Source of the DNA: Prunella strophiata
Taxonomy: Eukaryota; Chordata; Aves; Passeriformes; Prunellidae
Direction: 5' to 3'
Length of the DNA: 64,000 bases
Assembly: GCA_036583965.1 (NCBI GenBank)
Contig: JAZBQD010000019.1
Location: 21,827,085 to 21,891,084 of the forward strand
Shown: piece by piece, positions 1 to 12,077 of the stretch
How the letters are laid out: each line of letters starts with the position of its first letter
How positions within the stretch are numbered: the first letter of the stretch is position 1
Notes under the pieces: model-generated
Told to the model about the DNA's origin: nothing
Databases searched by the model: none
The model's input: the letters and a program-made list of their open reading frames with translations, nothing else
Translations under genes and position numbers: made by a program

Positions 1-3000
1 TCCCTGTTATAAACAGAAGTATAAAGTAGGAATAAACTGCTCTACTTGGCAAGTTTTAAGTGTTGTCCATTTGTGTGGCTTTTCTACCGCCCTCTGCACC
101 AGCCAGAAATAACTACTTTTAGAGGCTGCAGGCTGGACTAAATGGAGCATTGGTCTAATCTGGCCATTAAGACTCCAGTCTTATGTTACAAATTGTGTTT
201 TTTAGTTGTAACTAGTGCTAATATTTTTAATTACTTTTTTCCCTCCATTGTCCTTTAGTCTGTGTAATGCCAGATGTTTGGAGCATGTGGTTTGTCCTTC
301 CAGCAAAAGAGAACTAGAAGATTTGTGCCTGGGAACAGTGTACACATTCACTTTATACATGCAGCTCTGGAGCAGAGGTGGTGAAGAGCCTGCAAGTGCT
401 CTCAGGGACCTCAGTCCAGGACTGGTGTAGATTTCCCTTTGAACTGACACTGATGAAAACCCACTTACAAGGCTCTCACTTTAGGTGTCTTGACTCTGTC
501 CCAAACCTTGCAAAACCTCTGTGCCATATCACATCCTTCTGTGGCCAAACAAAAGAAAAACAAATTGAAAGACTGTATAGTGGGATCATCCATTGGTACA
601 TGCCATGACAATATAAACGTATCCTGTCTCTTGACACTGGTAATTCAATTTTTAACTCAGGCATTAGTACTCAGGACTTGCAATGCTTTCAACCCCTATG
701 TATCAAAGCCCTTCTGTGAAATGAGAGTTGCTGTGTAGGCTGCTAGAAGCCTAGAGATAACCCATTAAGATTTGTAAATAGTGGCTAATATACTCACTGA
801 CCCAGCTGCAGATCAGAAAAGTCAAAAACGCTCAGCCCAACATACAGCTGGTTTGGTGTGAAGCCCAGAATAGCTTCCCTGAAGTAATGTAGTATGGAGT
901 TCAAAAACATCTTTATGTGAATGTTGTAGTAACATAGAGCTATGTAACATAGAGCATTGAAATTGCAATTCCCTACTTCTTAATAGTCTCAAGCAGAATC
1001 TGTTGTGTGACTCTGTAAGGCATAATATACCTGCCTGAGCACTTCTCATTGCCATCCCAATACAGGCAATGAGGTCAGAGATTAAACAGCACTCTGCTCC
1101 CCAACCTCTCCCATTTGTAACTGTGCAGTGTGTGTGTATTTATGGGCAGAGGCTGCAGTGTCCCACTGTGGGAAGATCAGTGAGCAGCTGTTTTCCATTG
1201 AACATGTGAGAAATCAATGCCAAAATGAAGGTGCTTGTGGAGGCTGAGTCCCATCCTGCTGTAATAAACCCGGCCATCTTCTGTCTCTCCTGACCAAGCA
1301 AGAGCCCTTGACTTTTTGCTGTATGCTTTTAATTTCCCTTTTGCTTCCTCTTCCCCTCCAAACCACACTGTTTTCTCTTAGAATTGCTCCCCCCCCATCC
1401 TTCTCCAACTGTTGTCCATGCTCAAAGTGATTAACTCTGCCCCTTTCTCTGTGCCTGTTCCTCTGAAGATTACTGTCTCATGCTTGGAGTGGATAATTCA
1501 TCAACCAAATGGCCTGCTGCCACCCAGGGGTCTGTCGCAGTCCTTTGGCACTGGTGCTAGAAGGTCTCTGACTGCACAACCAGCGGAGCGTGGAGAAGGC
1601 GGCACACCAGGAGCAAGACCAGCACAAGCCAGAGTTCAGTGTTCCAGCCAGCATGTGCACACATATGAATCAGCACACATATGCACACTCATACCAGCAG
1701 CTTCACAGCCTCAAATCCCAGAAGATGGCTGGAAGAGGAGCACAGGAGTGAATTAGCTGTCAGGAGATAACATGCCTGCTCTCACTGCAGTGACCTCCGT
1801 TACAAATTCCCCTTGCTAAGAGCCAGGTAGAGTTTTCAGATGACTTATGGAACCTGAACAGTGTTATTAGCTAAAGCAAATATGGAAGTGAGCTAGAGCT
1901 GAACATCATGCCCATGCTGAGCCCACATACTGTGAGTACACAGGGTTCCCTGAGCCCTGCTCTTGCAAGGCTCTAAGACTTCCCTGCCAGAGCTGGTGCT
2001 TCTACAGGATGGTTGACAAACTCCTTCCCTGGTGATGCCATTGCAGACTTGGCTGTCCTCATAGCCTTGCCAAAATGCCTCCAGCCCAACTATTGGGACT
2101 GTGCCGGTCCCAACTGTCCATGCTGAGCAGAGGTCTGAGTTACACCACTATTAAAGATTAAACTATTGGTCTTTGAAGTGATCTAAACCACACCCAACAT
2201 CCCTCCACAGCAAGGAAAATGGATAAGCAACATCATCTTTACAGTATATCCCAATCCACAGCTAAGTCTCCTTCAGCCTGGAGAGGCAAAACAAGCTGCA
2301 GAGTGGGCTAAGAAGGAAGGGTGCAGTAAGAAAAGTGACAGGGAAATGACTCGGCACATGGGTTTGCCATGCAGATTGCTTTGGGCAGGTGGGCACAGCC
2401 CTACCAGCTTCATGCAGCCAAGATGAGGCAACATCTGCCTTGTGGCTAAAGCAGGGAGCCAAGGGAAGCTGTGCCCCATGCTGTCAGTCCCTCCTTGTGC
2501 CTTGTTTTCTGTGCCCATAGCACCAGCCATCAGTGCCATGAAGTGATGCCACACAGGCTTCCAGTGTAGCAGAAACTGGGGAGAAATTTGGCTCAGAAAA
2601 CCAGTTGCAAGTGGAACAAATATGCAAGAAGAGAGGCAAAGTGCAAGACACAATATTCTTGATGGGAGTGGGGCTAAGCTGTCCATGCTGCTGGCAGAGT
2701 GAATAGGGCATCTGGCTGATATAACAAGCCATTTAAGAAATCCATTTTCCTCTACTTTTCACCATTTTTCTTTCTCTTTTTTCCTTTGTGTTTCCCTTAC
2801 TAGTAATTTTTCAAAGGGCAGACAGCTTATCCCATCAAGCTGCCCTGAGAGGAGGGACTGGGCTGCCTGAACCTCTACAAGTTTCCTACTGACAAGCAGC
2901 TATTCAAATCCTTCTCCAGTTTCAACCAAGAGAGGCATACAGATCCCAGAGATAATTAAAGTCTTTTAAATGTAATGAAAATAGGTAGGTGGAGAGGGGA

Positions 3001-4829
3001 AGAGAGGACTCTCTGAGCACCCCCACTGTGAGAGACTGCAGTGCAAGCTAAAATACCAAGTACCAGCAAACCTTTGTAGAAGAAATCCCATAACTACTGC
3101 AGGCCATAGGAAACACATTTAATTTGCCTCTGCACTCAGAAGGGCACTTGCAGCTGGACATGGAGCAGGGAGTCAGCAGGCGATGGAGGCAGGTACAGCC
3201 CATAATGTTTGGATCAGCAGCAGGGCTCTGTTTCTGTGGCCTCTCTGCAGACAGTAGGCACAGCATCTGGGAGCAGATGCATCCACTGCACCCAGTCTAT
3301 CATGTGGGCTTCCCTTCCTGGCATCATCGGCCAGCCCTGAACTGTGCTTTCATGTCTGGGACTGCCAAAGGTGTTTAAAAGGCCTCTCCAACTCTCACAA
3401 AGGAATGAGCATTCTCATCCCTCTTTACATCTGTCCCAAGGAGACTGTATCCTCTATGCTAACAGTGCTGGGCCAGCTTCCTAATGAAACCACGCTGAGC
3501 TGCTAATGCTCCCACATCCTCTAGGCAGAGCGAGGCCAATGAGTCTGCTCTCTGTGCAAGTCTTCCCACACCCTCTGCACAAATAAGCTCGTGCCAGGTC
3601 ACAGCCTGACTCCACCGCTGACTTTGCTGGCACATGAGTGCCTGACAGTGCCTTCAGAAGCTGCTGAACAATACGAACCAGGCTTAATGATGGATGCGAC
3701 TCTTGCATGCTCCCTGTGGATTTTCTGTACTCTGCTTGGGAGATCCCATTTCCCCTCTGAAGGAAGTAGGCAGCAAATGGAAGGGCATTATCCCTCCTAT
3801 TTGCACCGAAACTTTGGCAGAGCCAGCACATAAAAAATGGAAGGAGCCACATACCTTCCTCTTTTAAAAACAGAAGGGCTAGGATGCTTTCCAAGCCTAG
3901 AGACAAACTTCAGGCCAAGGCTGACATTTCAGGGATCATTGCCAGTTAACTTAATGAATAAAATTCTCTTCTTCAGCCATGCTCTGTGCATGCTGGAGAG
4001 GAAGCTAGATTCTTTTCCTACCCCAGTTCTGGATAATAATTTTCGCTGCATTCACTCAGAGACATCTGTCTGTTTTCATGCCTGCAGTGTAAGCTAGTGT
4101 TGAAGTTGCATCTGCTAAGGAGCCTCTCGGCTCCCTATCCTGGGGGCTATTTCAGGGCAAAAGTATCCATTAACTGCTTACTCTGAAGCACACATTTAAC
4201 AAAAGTGTGAGCAAAAAACATAAGGCCCAAGCTCAGTATATAAGTCATTGGCTAGGGCTGTGCCTGGAAAGACAGCTGAGGGAGTGGTTGGGAGCAGGGT
4301 GACAAGGATGCATGGGCTCCCCAGCACCAAGCCTGTGCCATGGACTTGGCAGTAGGACTTGCTCCTGGGCATCCCAATGCAACCAAAACCTCCAGCATGC
4401 ACAGTGCCCCCAGACAGTCACCGTTCCCAAAGGCAGCTGGACTCTCATGGCAGCTCTGCCCACTTGCTTGCTGGCCCCAGGGGGACACTGCTTCAAACCC
4501 CTGCAGTCCTGCAGACCTGAATCCACATCACATCCACCCCCTCCTCTTACTGCTGCCGAGGCCCAAGCAGTGCTCCCCCGCCTCACAAAGGGATGTTTCA
4601 CCAACCACAACTTAAAGACGCTAAATAAAATAGCAGTGAGTTCCAAAACCTACTATAAAAAGAGAAAGGGTGAAAGAGAGGGTTGGGTGTGGTCTGTTTC
4701 AGGGAACAAATGACTGGAAACAAACCCCAGATCCCTGAAAGCTCAGAGAAAACAGGAACAAAAAGTGGAAGAAAACCACATAAGCAGGGGGGAGGCGGTG
4801 AAGAGAGGAGCTCTTGGTATTGATGTTTG

Positions 4830-5075
4830 AAACGGTCTCTTTAAAATGGAAGATAATGACACTGAAAATTATTCTGAGCTTTTCAAAGGCATAAATGACC
4901 AAACTGCCTCCTGACTCCTGAATTACATTATCCAGAAAGAACTTAATAGCATGTTATTATCGCTTCTCCTCGCTGACAGGATTTCGGCGCTGAAAAGACA
5001 AACAAGAAGTGCATTCATAATCACAACCGCATTCACCTCTGCTGACGCACTGGCCACAGCTAATTTCAGGTAAGT
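4830..5075. promoter_or_regulatory. candidate conserved non-coding element
   Basis: AT-rich unique sequence containing ATTACATTATCC, TTAATAGC, ATGTTATTATCG, TTCATAATCACAACCGCA (Runx-like AACCGC) and GCTAATTT. CpG dinucleotides survive in an otherwise CpG-poor area (TATCGC, CTCGCTG, TTTCGGCGC, GACGC). No transposon match. Conservation cannot be measured here. Confidence 0.35.
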
Positions 5076-7748
5076 GTCTCAGCAGTCAGCCAGGGAGCTC
5101 AGCAGTGAGGTAATTGCCTTTGTCACTACCTGAGAGGGAGCAGCTGGGTGTCCCCAGTGACAGCCAGTGCCAAAACCCTGCTTTATGGGGAAGAGGAGCA
5201 TGCCCTGGACTGGCTGATGGGGACCTACCTCCATGAGGCTGGCTCCAGTGGGTCACAGTGTGTCCCATCCTGGCAGGCACCTGTGAGGGGCCCGAGGCTG
5301 TGTGGATGGCAATGGGATCCTGATGTCTGCTGCAGCTGTGACTCCACTGGCCTGATGGGAGCTTATAAGAAAAGGAGCAAGACAATAAAGGGGGATATAG
5401 GAATATGTGAGGGGTGGGGAGTGTGAGTAAACAGCGTGGCCTGAGCTGTCCAGAGATAGCCCCAACCCTTGGCATTTGTCACATTGTTAGTTTTCATGAT
5501 CAGCAGCCCTGAAGGAGACAAAAGTGTTGCTGATTTCCAGAGCTGGGCAGTTTGGCCAGCCTCTCTCCCTATTCCTGTACCTTTGCCACCCCATCCCCAT
5601 GCCTCAGTTGAGAGGTCAGAAGGCAACTTGGTGATATTGTTCTCCCTGCCAACACTCATGCCCTGGAAACATCCTGGAGGAGCCTGGTAATCATCCTGGT
5701 GTAAGCTGGGGATGACCCTGGTGTCACATAACACCACTGTGCCACTGTCTGACAGCAGTTTGCTTTGGGCTATTCCCAAGGCTTTTCTTTACATCTTCCT
5801 TGTGCTCTACCAAGGTGTGCCGCTGCAGTACAAAGCACCTCTCTCCCAGGGGGTGCTCCATCTTCTCCTGAAACCTCCCCCAATGGCCAGAGATTGGGCT
5901 GGTTGCAGCTAAGGCAAGGCAGCATGGGAGCTCAGCCCAGAGGGAAAGCAACAAGGAAGGGAAAGAGGCAGAGAGCTGTGTCTGGCTCTGCTGAGCTGCC
6001 ACTGCCATAGGATGCATTTGCATGGACACAGATCATGACCCAGCCCAGTGGGATCTCTGTACACAAGACCATCCCTGCTATGGCACTGATGCAACAAGGC
6101 CAAGCTAAATGCCAGGGGCAGCCTTCACACAGCACTGTATCCTGCCCATGATTTATGTCCCAGGTTTAAAAGCATTTCATTTCAGCAGCCATGCTCTGAT
6201 ATCTGCAGGCCCCTGAGCCAGTGAAGAAGGTAACTGCCAATGATAACAGGCAGCTCTGTGCTCTGCCACCTGCCTGCTATATGTGTGATTTTTTTCCACC
6301 ATAGCACAGTATGGCAAATAATCCTTCCCCACTCCCAGCAGAAGACAGGCTGTGGAGAGAGCTTATGCAGGGCACCCAGAGCCCTACTCAGAGTCATCAG
6401 GGTAGGACTTCTCAGCCCAGACTTTGCAGAAGGCTCCAGGGTAGGGGCCATAGGAGCACCTGCTCCCATAGCAAAATTAGATGCTGCCAAGGACAATGCA
6501 CATGTCACATGAGCACCCAAGCAGCTTTGCAACACTGTATCCCTCCCATGGAGAGCCATGGGATCCATTTCTTGTGCAGCCACAGCTTGGCAGAGAGAGC
6601 AAATGCAGCAACCAAAGGAAACCATGGGAAGAAGACCTTGGACACAGCTCCCCTGTGTAAGACCATGGAGCAGTCTCAAAAATGAAGGATTTCCATCAAC
6701 CACACAACCTGGGAAGGATGAAGACTGAAGAACAAACTGCAGGAAACAGCCCTCAGCCAGCAAGGGCTGCAAGGGCAACCTGACACAAGCCTGTACAGCT
6801 CTTCCATCACACTCCACTGGCTTCAGGAACTCTCATTCCCTGGGAACACAATTGAACAGCCAAGTATGGTTTCTCCAGGGTAAGACTCTTCTCCCATAAA
6901 ATTGCCTGTTGAGCCTGTTGTGCAAAGTTATCAGTGGTACCACACTTAGCTGACTCCTGCATCACATCAGTCTGCTTGCCTCCCTTTGTCTTCCCCTGCT
7001 GCTCTCTCCAGTTCACACCAATGAGTTTTAGGCCCATTGATACCCCAAAGTAAATCCTCAGTCTGCATCACCTCATTTCTTAGGTCTTCAGAACAGCTAT
7101 TTGCCTATTGACCTTTTGCTCACAGATACTACAGTCACAGGCTTGCCCTGCTCCAGTTTATCTGATGATGCAGAGAAGCTACTGCAGTCCCAGTGCATCC
7201 TGGGTGCAGTGCAGGCAGCCATGGGACTCACTGCCCTGTGATGTATGCATCTTATATTGCCAAGTTTTCCTTTCAGCCTTATCAGCATGATGGATAGTTT
7301 AGCCTTGGTGAAGTACAAGACAGCAATAACAATGCCCACGATTTTTTTTCCCCCACATTTTCATTAAGAGCAATATGGTATTACCAGGCTTCATGCATGT
7401 CACTTTGTTTATTAGCTACCATTTAGTAACCTCTTCCATCTTTGCTTTATTAAAGCTAGATGTAGTGCTAGGCTGAGGGTTGAAAGGAGAGCAAGTGCTC
7501 ATGGTACAGCCACCCTGGGGAGGTGCTTGCTTGTGTACATCAATGCTGAGCCTGAAGGTGCAAGCCTGCAAACCACCACCAGCTAATGTGCATTTTACAT
7601 GCAGACTAGTCCTGCTAGGTCAGGGCCAAGTCCTGTAATCCTTCTTAGCAGAGCTTCTGTTACAGGGAAGAGACTTATGAGCAACATGTGAGGTGATGTC
7701 ATCATCACCTGTATGATTCTTGAAAAGGGCAATTTTTCTCAGGCAGAT

Positions 7749-7767
7749 TTAATTAATTAATTAAATG
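7749..7767. repeat. (TTAA)n-type short repeat
   Basis: AATTAATTAATTAA flanked by T and A, in the region downstream of ADCK1. Low complexity only. Confidence 0.9.
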
Positions 7768-7882
7768 TCAGTCTCTTACTATCGAGGTCTTTTACATTCC
7801 TGGCCAGCACCTGAGCAGATGGTGAAGGAAGGAGGATGACCCACATCCTGCAGGCACTTCAGTGGGGTTGATTGAGGGCCAG

Positions 7883-7917
7883 CTCTTCCCTTCCCTCTCT
7901 CCTCCTTTCCTTTTTCC
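7883..7917. repeat. 35-nt pure pyrimidine tract
   Basis: No purine occurs between 7883 and 7917 on the plus strand; such tracts can adopt triplex DNA. It produces purine-rich Lys/Glu/Arg/Gly-coding frames on the minus strand that have no coding meaning. Confidence 0.9.
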
Positions 7918-10900
7918 ATCCCTCTCTCTGCTCCCATTTGAATGCTGGGCATCTTGGCACAACCCACTGTGTGTGACAGCTTCTTGCATGCTCCAGGACC
8001 CAGCAGGCTGCCCACACCCCTGTGGACACGGGGTACAGGGGCAGATGGAATATACAGGGGGACACAGGGATGCACAGTGGAGGTGGGGGAAGAGCCCTGC
8101 CAAGTGATGCACTGAAAGGGACAGTCACTGAGGGGAATGACTTTGACCCTGGCCAAGCTGCACTCAAGTCACAGTTTGTAAGACATTGCTGTGGGAAGCA
8201 GCTTGTGATTCATCCTCAAGCTTCTACACTGCAGCTGCATGAGGTTTGTACACCCCTGCAAGATGGCAGACAGCCCCATGCAGCCTTGATCTGCAAATCC
8301 TAAATGCCACCCACCTGTCATCATTAGCATTCACTAGATGGGCTAGGCAAAGGCTATATAGTCCAGTCTGGACTAATGCTCACTGTGGCTTTTCTTCAGC
8401 TGGATGTGCAAAAGCATGTTCACTTCACACCCGAGATTCTTGGAAGTTTTGCACAGCAACTTCCTTTTCCCCAACTGCCCCATTTTCCACCTCCAGCAGA
8501 TGTAATGATAGCACATATAAATGCTAGATGAAATGCCACTGGCTTTCCCACCACATATGAGAGCACTAAGGGCATTAGGATTGGTGATGCCATAAGGCTA
8601 CACAGAGTACTTCATATTACAGGAGCTGAAACATGGCCATCAGTTTTGCATCCTCTGGCCACAGCTCTAACCCCCATGTTAGTCCTGAGAAAGAGTTGGT
8701 GGGCTGCAAGGCCAACATTTAGTGTCTGCACCAAACTTTAGTTCACTCACAGAGGAAACTGGGCAGACAGCAGCCCATGTGCTGCCAGTAAGCAAAGCAG
8801 CAGAAGCTGTGTTTGCTGACAGTGAAAACACCATTAAATGCAGGTTGGAAGGAGAGGCCACGTGCACAGACCTGGTCTAGGTTACCCTATGTTTGACAAC
8901 TGCAAATTGGGACAAGAAAGTGTCTTTTCAAAATCCTGTTAACACATTCGCCTTAGAGAGCTTTCAGCAAAAAGACAAGGCAGGAACGTTACAGGGTCAA
9001 GCGCCACGTGTTTGCTTGTTCTTTAAGACAAACCTTCATTGATTGACTGTGGGAAGGGTGAGAGCTGAGCAGCAACTGATGGAGGAAGTCCCTCTGCTAA
9101 CACTGCAACACAGAGCTTCCCAGCAGAGACTAATTACAACAGACAAAGCTCTGCCAAATATTCCCTGTTCTCTGCCTGCTGCACACTGACAGAAACCAGT
9201 CTGAGGGGCTGCTGGTTCCCTACCACTTTTAGAATCAGGACCCTCCTCAGGCAGCAGAACTAGCAGTCATGTGGTGGGATTTTGAAGGAGTGAAAGAACA
9301 TGCATAGCTGAGAGCACGCTGTGAGCTTGACAGCCAATGTAAATGACAGCTACAGGGAGCCTCTCCACAACCTGGGATCCTCTAGAAATGAGGGCCTAAA
9401 TGTGGGATGAGCTTTCACTCACAGATGAGAAACCCAAACAGGGCCAAACAGGTCAGTATATCCAGCCATGAACAGGCAAAGGCATTTGCAGAGGCAGCTA
9501 CAAGGTGAGGATGTGCAGTTTGTGACCATTGCTAGAGGGTCTCTGGGACTTCAACAAGGCACACCCAGACAGCTTTCTGAGAGGAGCTCTACTTGTGATG
9601 AGAACAAGTCAGGTCCATCCATGCTGGCCAGCCTACCAGCTGTAAGTGCCTGAGCAAGGCACAGATTCAGCCAGACTGCTCACAAGAGCAAAGATTAGTC
9701 ATGTACAGGCTGCAGCACCAGTATTCCAGGGCCCCAGTGACTCTTTGTCAACTCAGGAGTCTCATCCTGCAATAGCACCACTCCATTCCCTGATGCCATC
9801 ATACTGACCCAGAATTCAAGGGAATCTCTGACCTGTCAATTGCAGGGGTTGGAGACAAGCTTTGCAAGGACATTCAATCTTACCAGAGTTTCTTTTTTGC
9901 TCTTAGCAAAGATCAGAGAGCACATCACTCCTGCTGCTGCCCCCAAAGTAGGAAGGGCTCAGAGAGCTAATGCCAGGATCAGGTGATTGACTACACAAAC
10001 AGACCTAAAACCCACATTCAGTAACACCATGTCCAGAATTCTGCCAATCACACACCACTGCCTGGCAGTCCTGAGCCAGCCAGTTCTGCCTACATGCTTG
10101 TGCATGTACACAGCCACTGTCTGTGCACATCTGCAGTCCCTAACCCATCAAGCCCAAGGCCACCAGCAGCCAGCTACCTTTTCTGGATTACATTCCTTCC
10201 CTTTCCTGCACAGCCAGTAAGATGATCGATTTGCCAGGGACTCACACACACACTTACCTGCACTCTGTCTCCAGCTTCCCTTCCTAAGCAAATGAACTCA
10301 CTTCAAGGTGGGGTCTCACACCTGTGCAAATTGGAAAATTGTATGGAAACTGGGAGAGTGAATGGCCTTCTTGTGGCTTGCTCTCAGGCACAGGCTGGTG
10401 TCTGAGTAACCCTCAGATTAGTAAACTTTCTGACAGTACACGGACATTCCCATCCTGTCCTTCACATCCCCTTTCAGCAAGATAGTTTATGAGAAAAGCT
10501 GAGATGATGTAAGCAGTCACCTTCATCCACCCTTCCTGGCTAAAGGAATTCTTACAAGCAGCAGAGCTGTATCCCAGTATCTCAAATACATCTCATATAA
10601 AGCAGACCTCTAGGTGAGACTTTCTGGTAGCTGTCCCACAACTGCAGAGTCAAAGCCATCAGACCTGTCACTTGCACCACTGAGCAAATGGCAGGTGTTT
10701 GTCTGAGACCAAAACAGTAAAACGTCACAGGCAGTGACAAGGTGAAATGCTCACTGTGGCATGGGGGTGGTGACATCTCACAGATGTGCTGCAGTGCACT
10801 CCCACAGGTTGGGCTCAGCATGGATCTGGACAGAAGGGTGTGATGTGTCCTCCAGCAGAAAGATGCCTGCTCCTCCATTCCATCCCCACACACATCTGAT

Positions 10901-11098
10901 GCAGTACCAGAGGACTCAGATGTGGTACAAACCTCTTGGACAGAGAAAAGACCAAGTGGACATTTTGCTTACAAGCAAAATGCACTGCCCTGGCACCACT
11001 CCTTGTGGAGAAATAAAACAGGACCTAGGTTAGAGGCCCAAAAATAACTCTAGTGCACAGCCAAGCATCCCTCCCCCAAAGGTCTTCAATACAGCACA

Positions 11099-11104
11099 TT
11101 TATT
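11099..11104 (-). terminator. candidate polyadenylation signal AATAAA of ADCK1
   Basis: Plus-strand TTTATT reads AATAAA on the minus strand about 800 bp after the ADCK1 stop. It is the first canonical hexamer I find downstream of the stop. A G/T-rich stretch on the minus strand (TTTGGGGGAGGGATGCTTGG, near 11055-11085) follows at the distance expected for a downstream cleavage element. Confidence 0.6.
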
Positions 11105-11189
11105 TTGTTGTGTGAAAGTATTGTACAGTACACATACATTACCAGCAGTTTCAGAGCCCTGAGTTGTCATTCCTACTGCCTTCCCTGAA

Positions 11190-11355
11190 TTTCAGAAGAG
11201 GGGCAAGATCACTGTCCCCTTCCCCCATTTCACCTGCAAAGAAACACGCCAGGAGGAGTCCAAAACCAGGCACTTGCTGACAGGACTGGAGATGAATCTT
11301 AGAAAGTCAGACTCCCAATCCACCACTCTCACCATTTGAGTCCTCTTCCCCTGGT
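11190..11355 (-). mobile_element. ancient MIR-like SINE relic inside the ADCK1 3'UTR
   Basis: On the plus strand the order is CCCCATTTCACCTGCAAAG, then GCCAGGAGGAGTCC, AGTCAGACTCCCAATCCA and CACTCTCACCATTTGAGTCC. This follows the reverse complement of MIR/CORE-type SINEs (a CCCATTTTACAG box, then a CTGACTCCCAGTCCAGTGCTCTAACC block from the tRNA-like head), so the element is sense on the minus strand. Confidence 0.6.
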
Positions 11356-11857
11356 GCTGGAAGAGAAAACCCTAGTGACAGCTTTCCAAGAGGTCTCACT
11401 CCTCTGAGAAACCTTCTGCACACCTAAACAGAAATCAGACTAAGGAGATTGCACAAACTAAACCCTATTGCATTTTAAAGGGACTTACCACCTCTCTCTG
11501 AGGGTCCGAGAAATGTTTTGGGGCATTCTAGGTATGGGATTCTCTTAAATTCTTAAAGATTGTTTAAGAGTCGAAGAGGCATTTGCTTCCAGCACAATCC
11601 CACTAGAATCTGAGTGGAACTTAACCTGCACAAATGAGGAAAGAAGGTATCCTTTCCTGTTTTTCCTGGCACAAGGTATCATGCACCTACTTTTCCTAAA
11701 CCACAAAACAATAGGGCTCTGGTACCAACTCAACCTCTCTGTGCCACAGAGGATGCTAATGCTGTAAAAGAAAAGGAGAGTGCAGTGTGTAATGTGGAGT
11801 AAGACCCAAAAATACACAGAAATAGTCAGAAAGGCAAATGTGCCATGGAGAGCAGAA

Positions 11858-11877
11858 GGGAGGGAGGGAGGGAGGGA
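11858..11877. repeat. (GGGA)5 tract, G-quadruplex type
   Basis: Five perfect GGGA units on the plus strand. The tract lies 28 bases after the ADCK1 stop codon, so the transcript carries (UCCC)5 while the template strand can form a quadruplex. Confidence 0.95.
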
Positions 11878-11905
11878 GCACCCAGGCCTCTCCCACCAGT
11901 TCATG

Positions 11906-12077
11906 TCAGTATGTGAAATGCTGCATCCGTCTCAGGAGAGCAATGACCCAGTTCCCCAGCTGGGACCCCTTCAGCCACAGGAAGAATTCATATAAGTTGA
12001 TCTGCCACAGGCTTAGGGCTTCTGTGAGTGAGATCTGGGCCCTCCTAAAAAGCGAGTGACTCTTGCTCCTCTGGTAC
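11906..12077 (-). CDS. ADCK1: ADCK1 terminal coding exon and stop codon
   Basis: Joining phase 2 (AC from the previous exon plus G here gives Thr), this exon reads TYQRSKSHSLFRRAQ, then ISLTEALSLWQINLYEFF, and ends QHFTY followed by TGA at 11908-11906. Human ADCK1 has FFRRTQISFSEAFNLWQINLHE at the same place, so the match is clear although too short and divergent to stand out alone. The last 25 residues differ much more from human than the kinase core does. The acceptor is ATTCTAG before GTACCAG. This exon is reached in frame only if the extra base at 13518 is absent or bypassed. Confidence 0.88.

Larger units (their letters stand above)
1..11079. other. region downstream of ADCK1, no gene recognised
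   Basis: Both strands were read; no conserved coding exon, RNA gene or young transposon was recognised. Open frames occur (the longest is 211 codons, minus strand 6817-6182) but show no recognisable domain. Simple features are a poly-C run at 1389-1396, an AATT-type repeat near 7749 and a 35-nt pyrimidine tract at 7883-7917. The block 4830-5075 looks like a conserved non-coding element. In human the neighbouring gene on this side of ADCK1 is NRXN3, so this is probably the start of the ADCK1-NRXN3 intergenic region; that synteny is background knowledge and is not seen here. Confidence 0.6.
11080..11905 (-). other. ADCK1: inferred 3'UTR of ADCK1
   Basis: The stretch between the stop codon and the first AATAAA on the minus strand is taken as the 3'UTR, about 0.8 kb. 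It starts with a cytosine-rich (UCCC)5 tract and contains an old MIR-like SINE relic near 11190-11355. The extent is an inference from the signal position; transcript data were not available. Confidence 0.6.
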
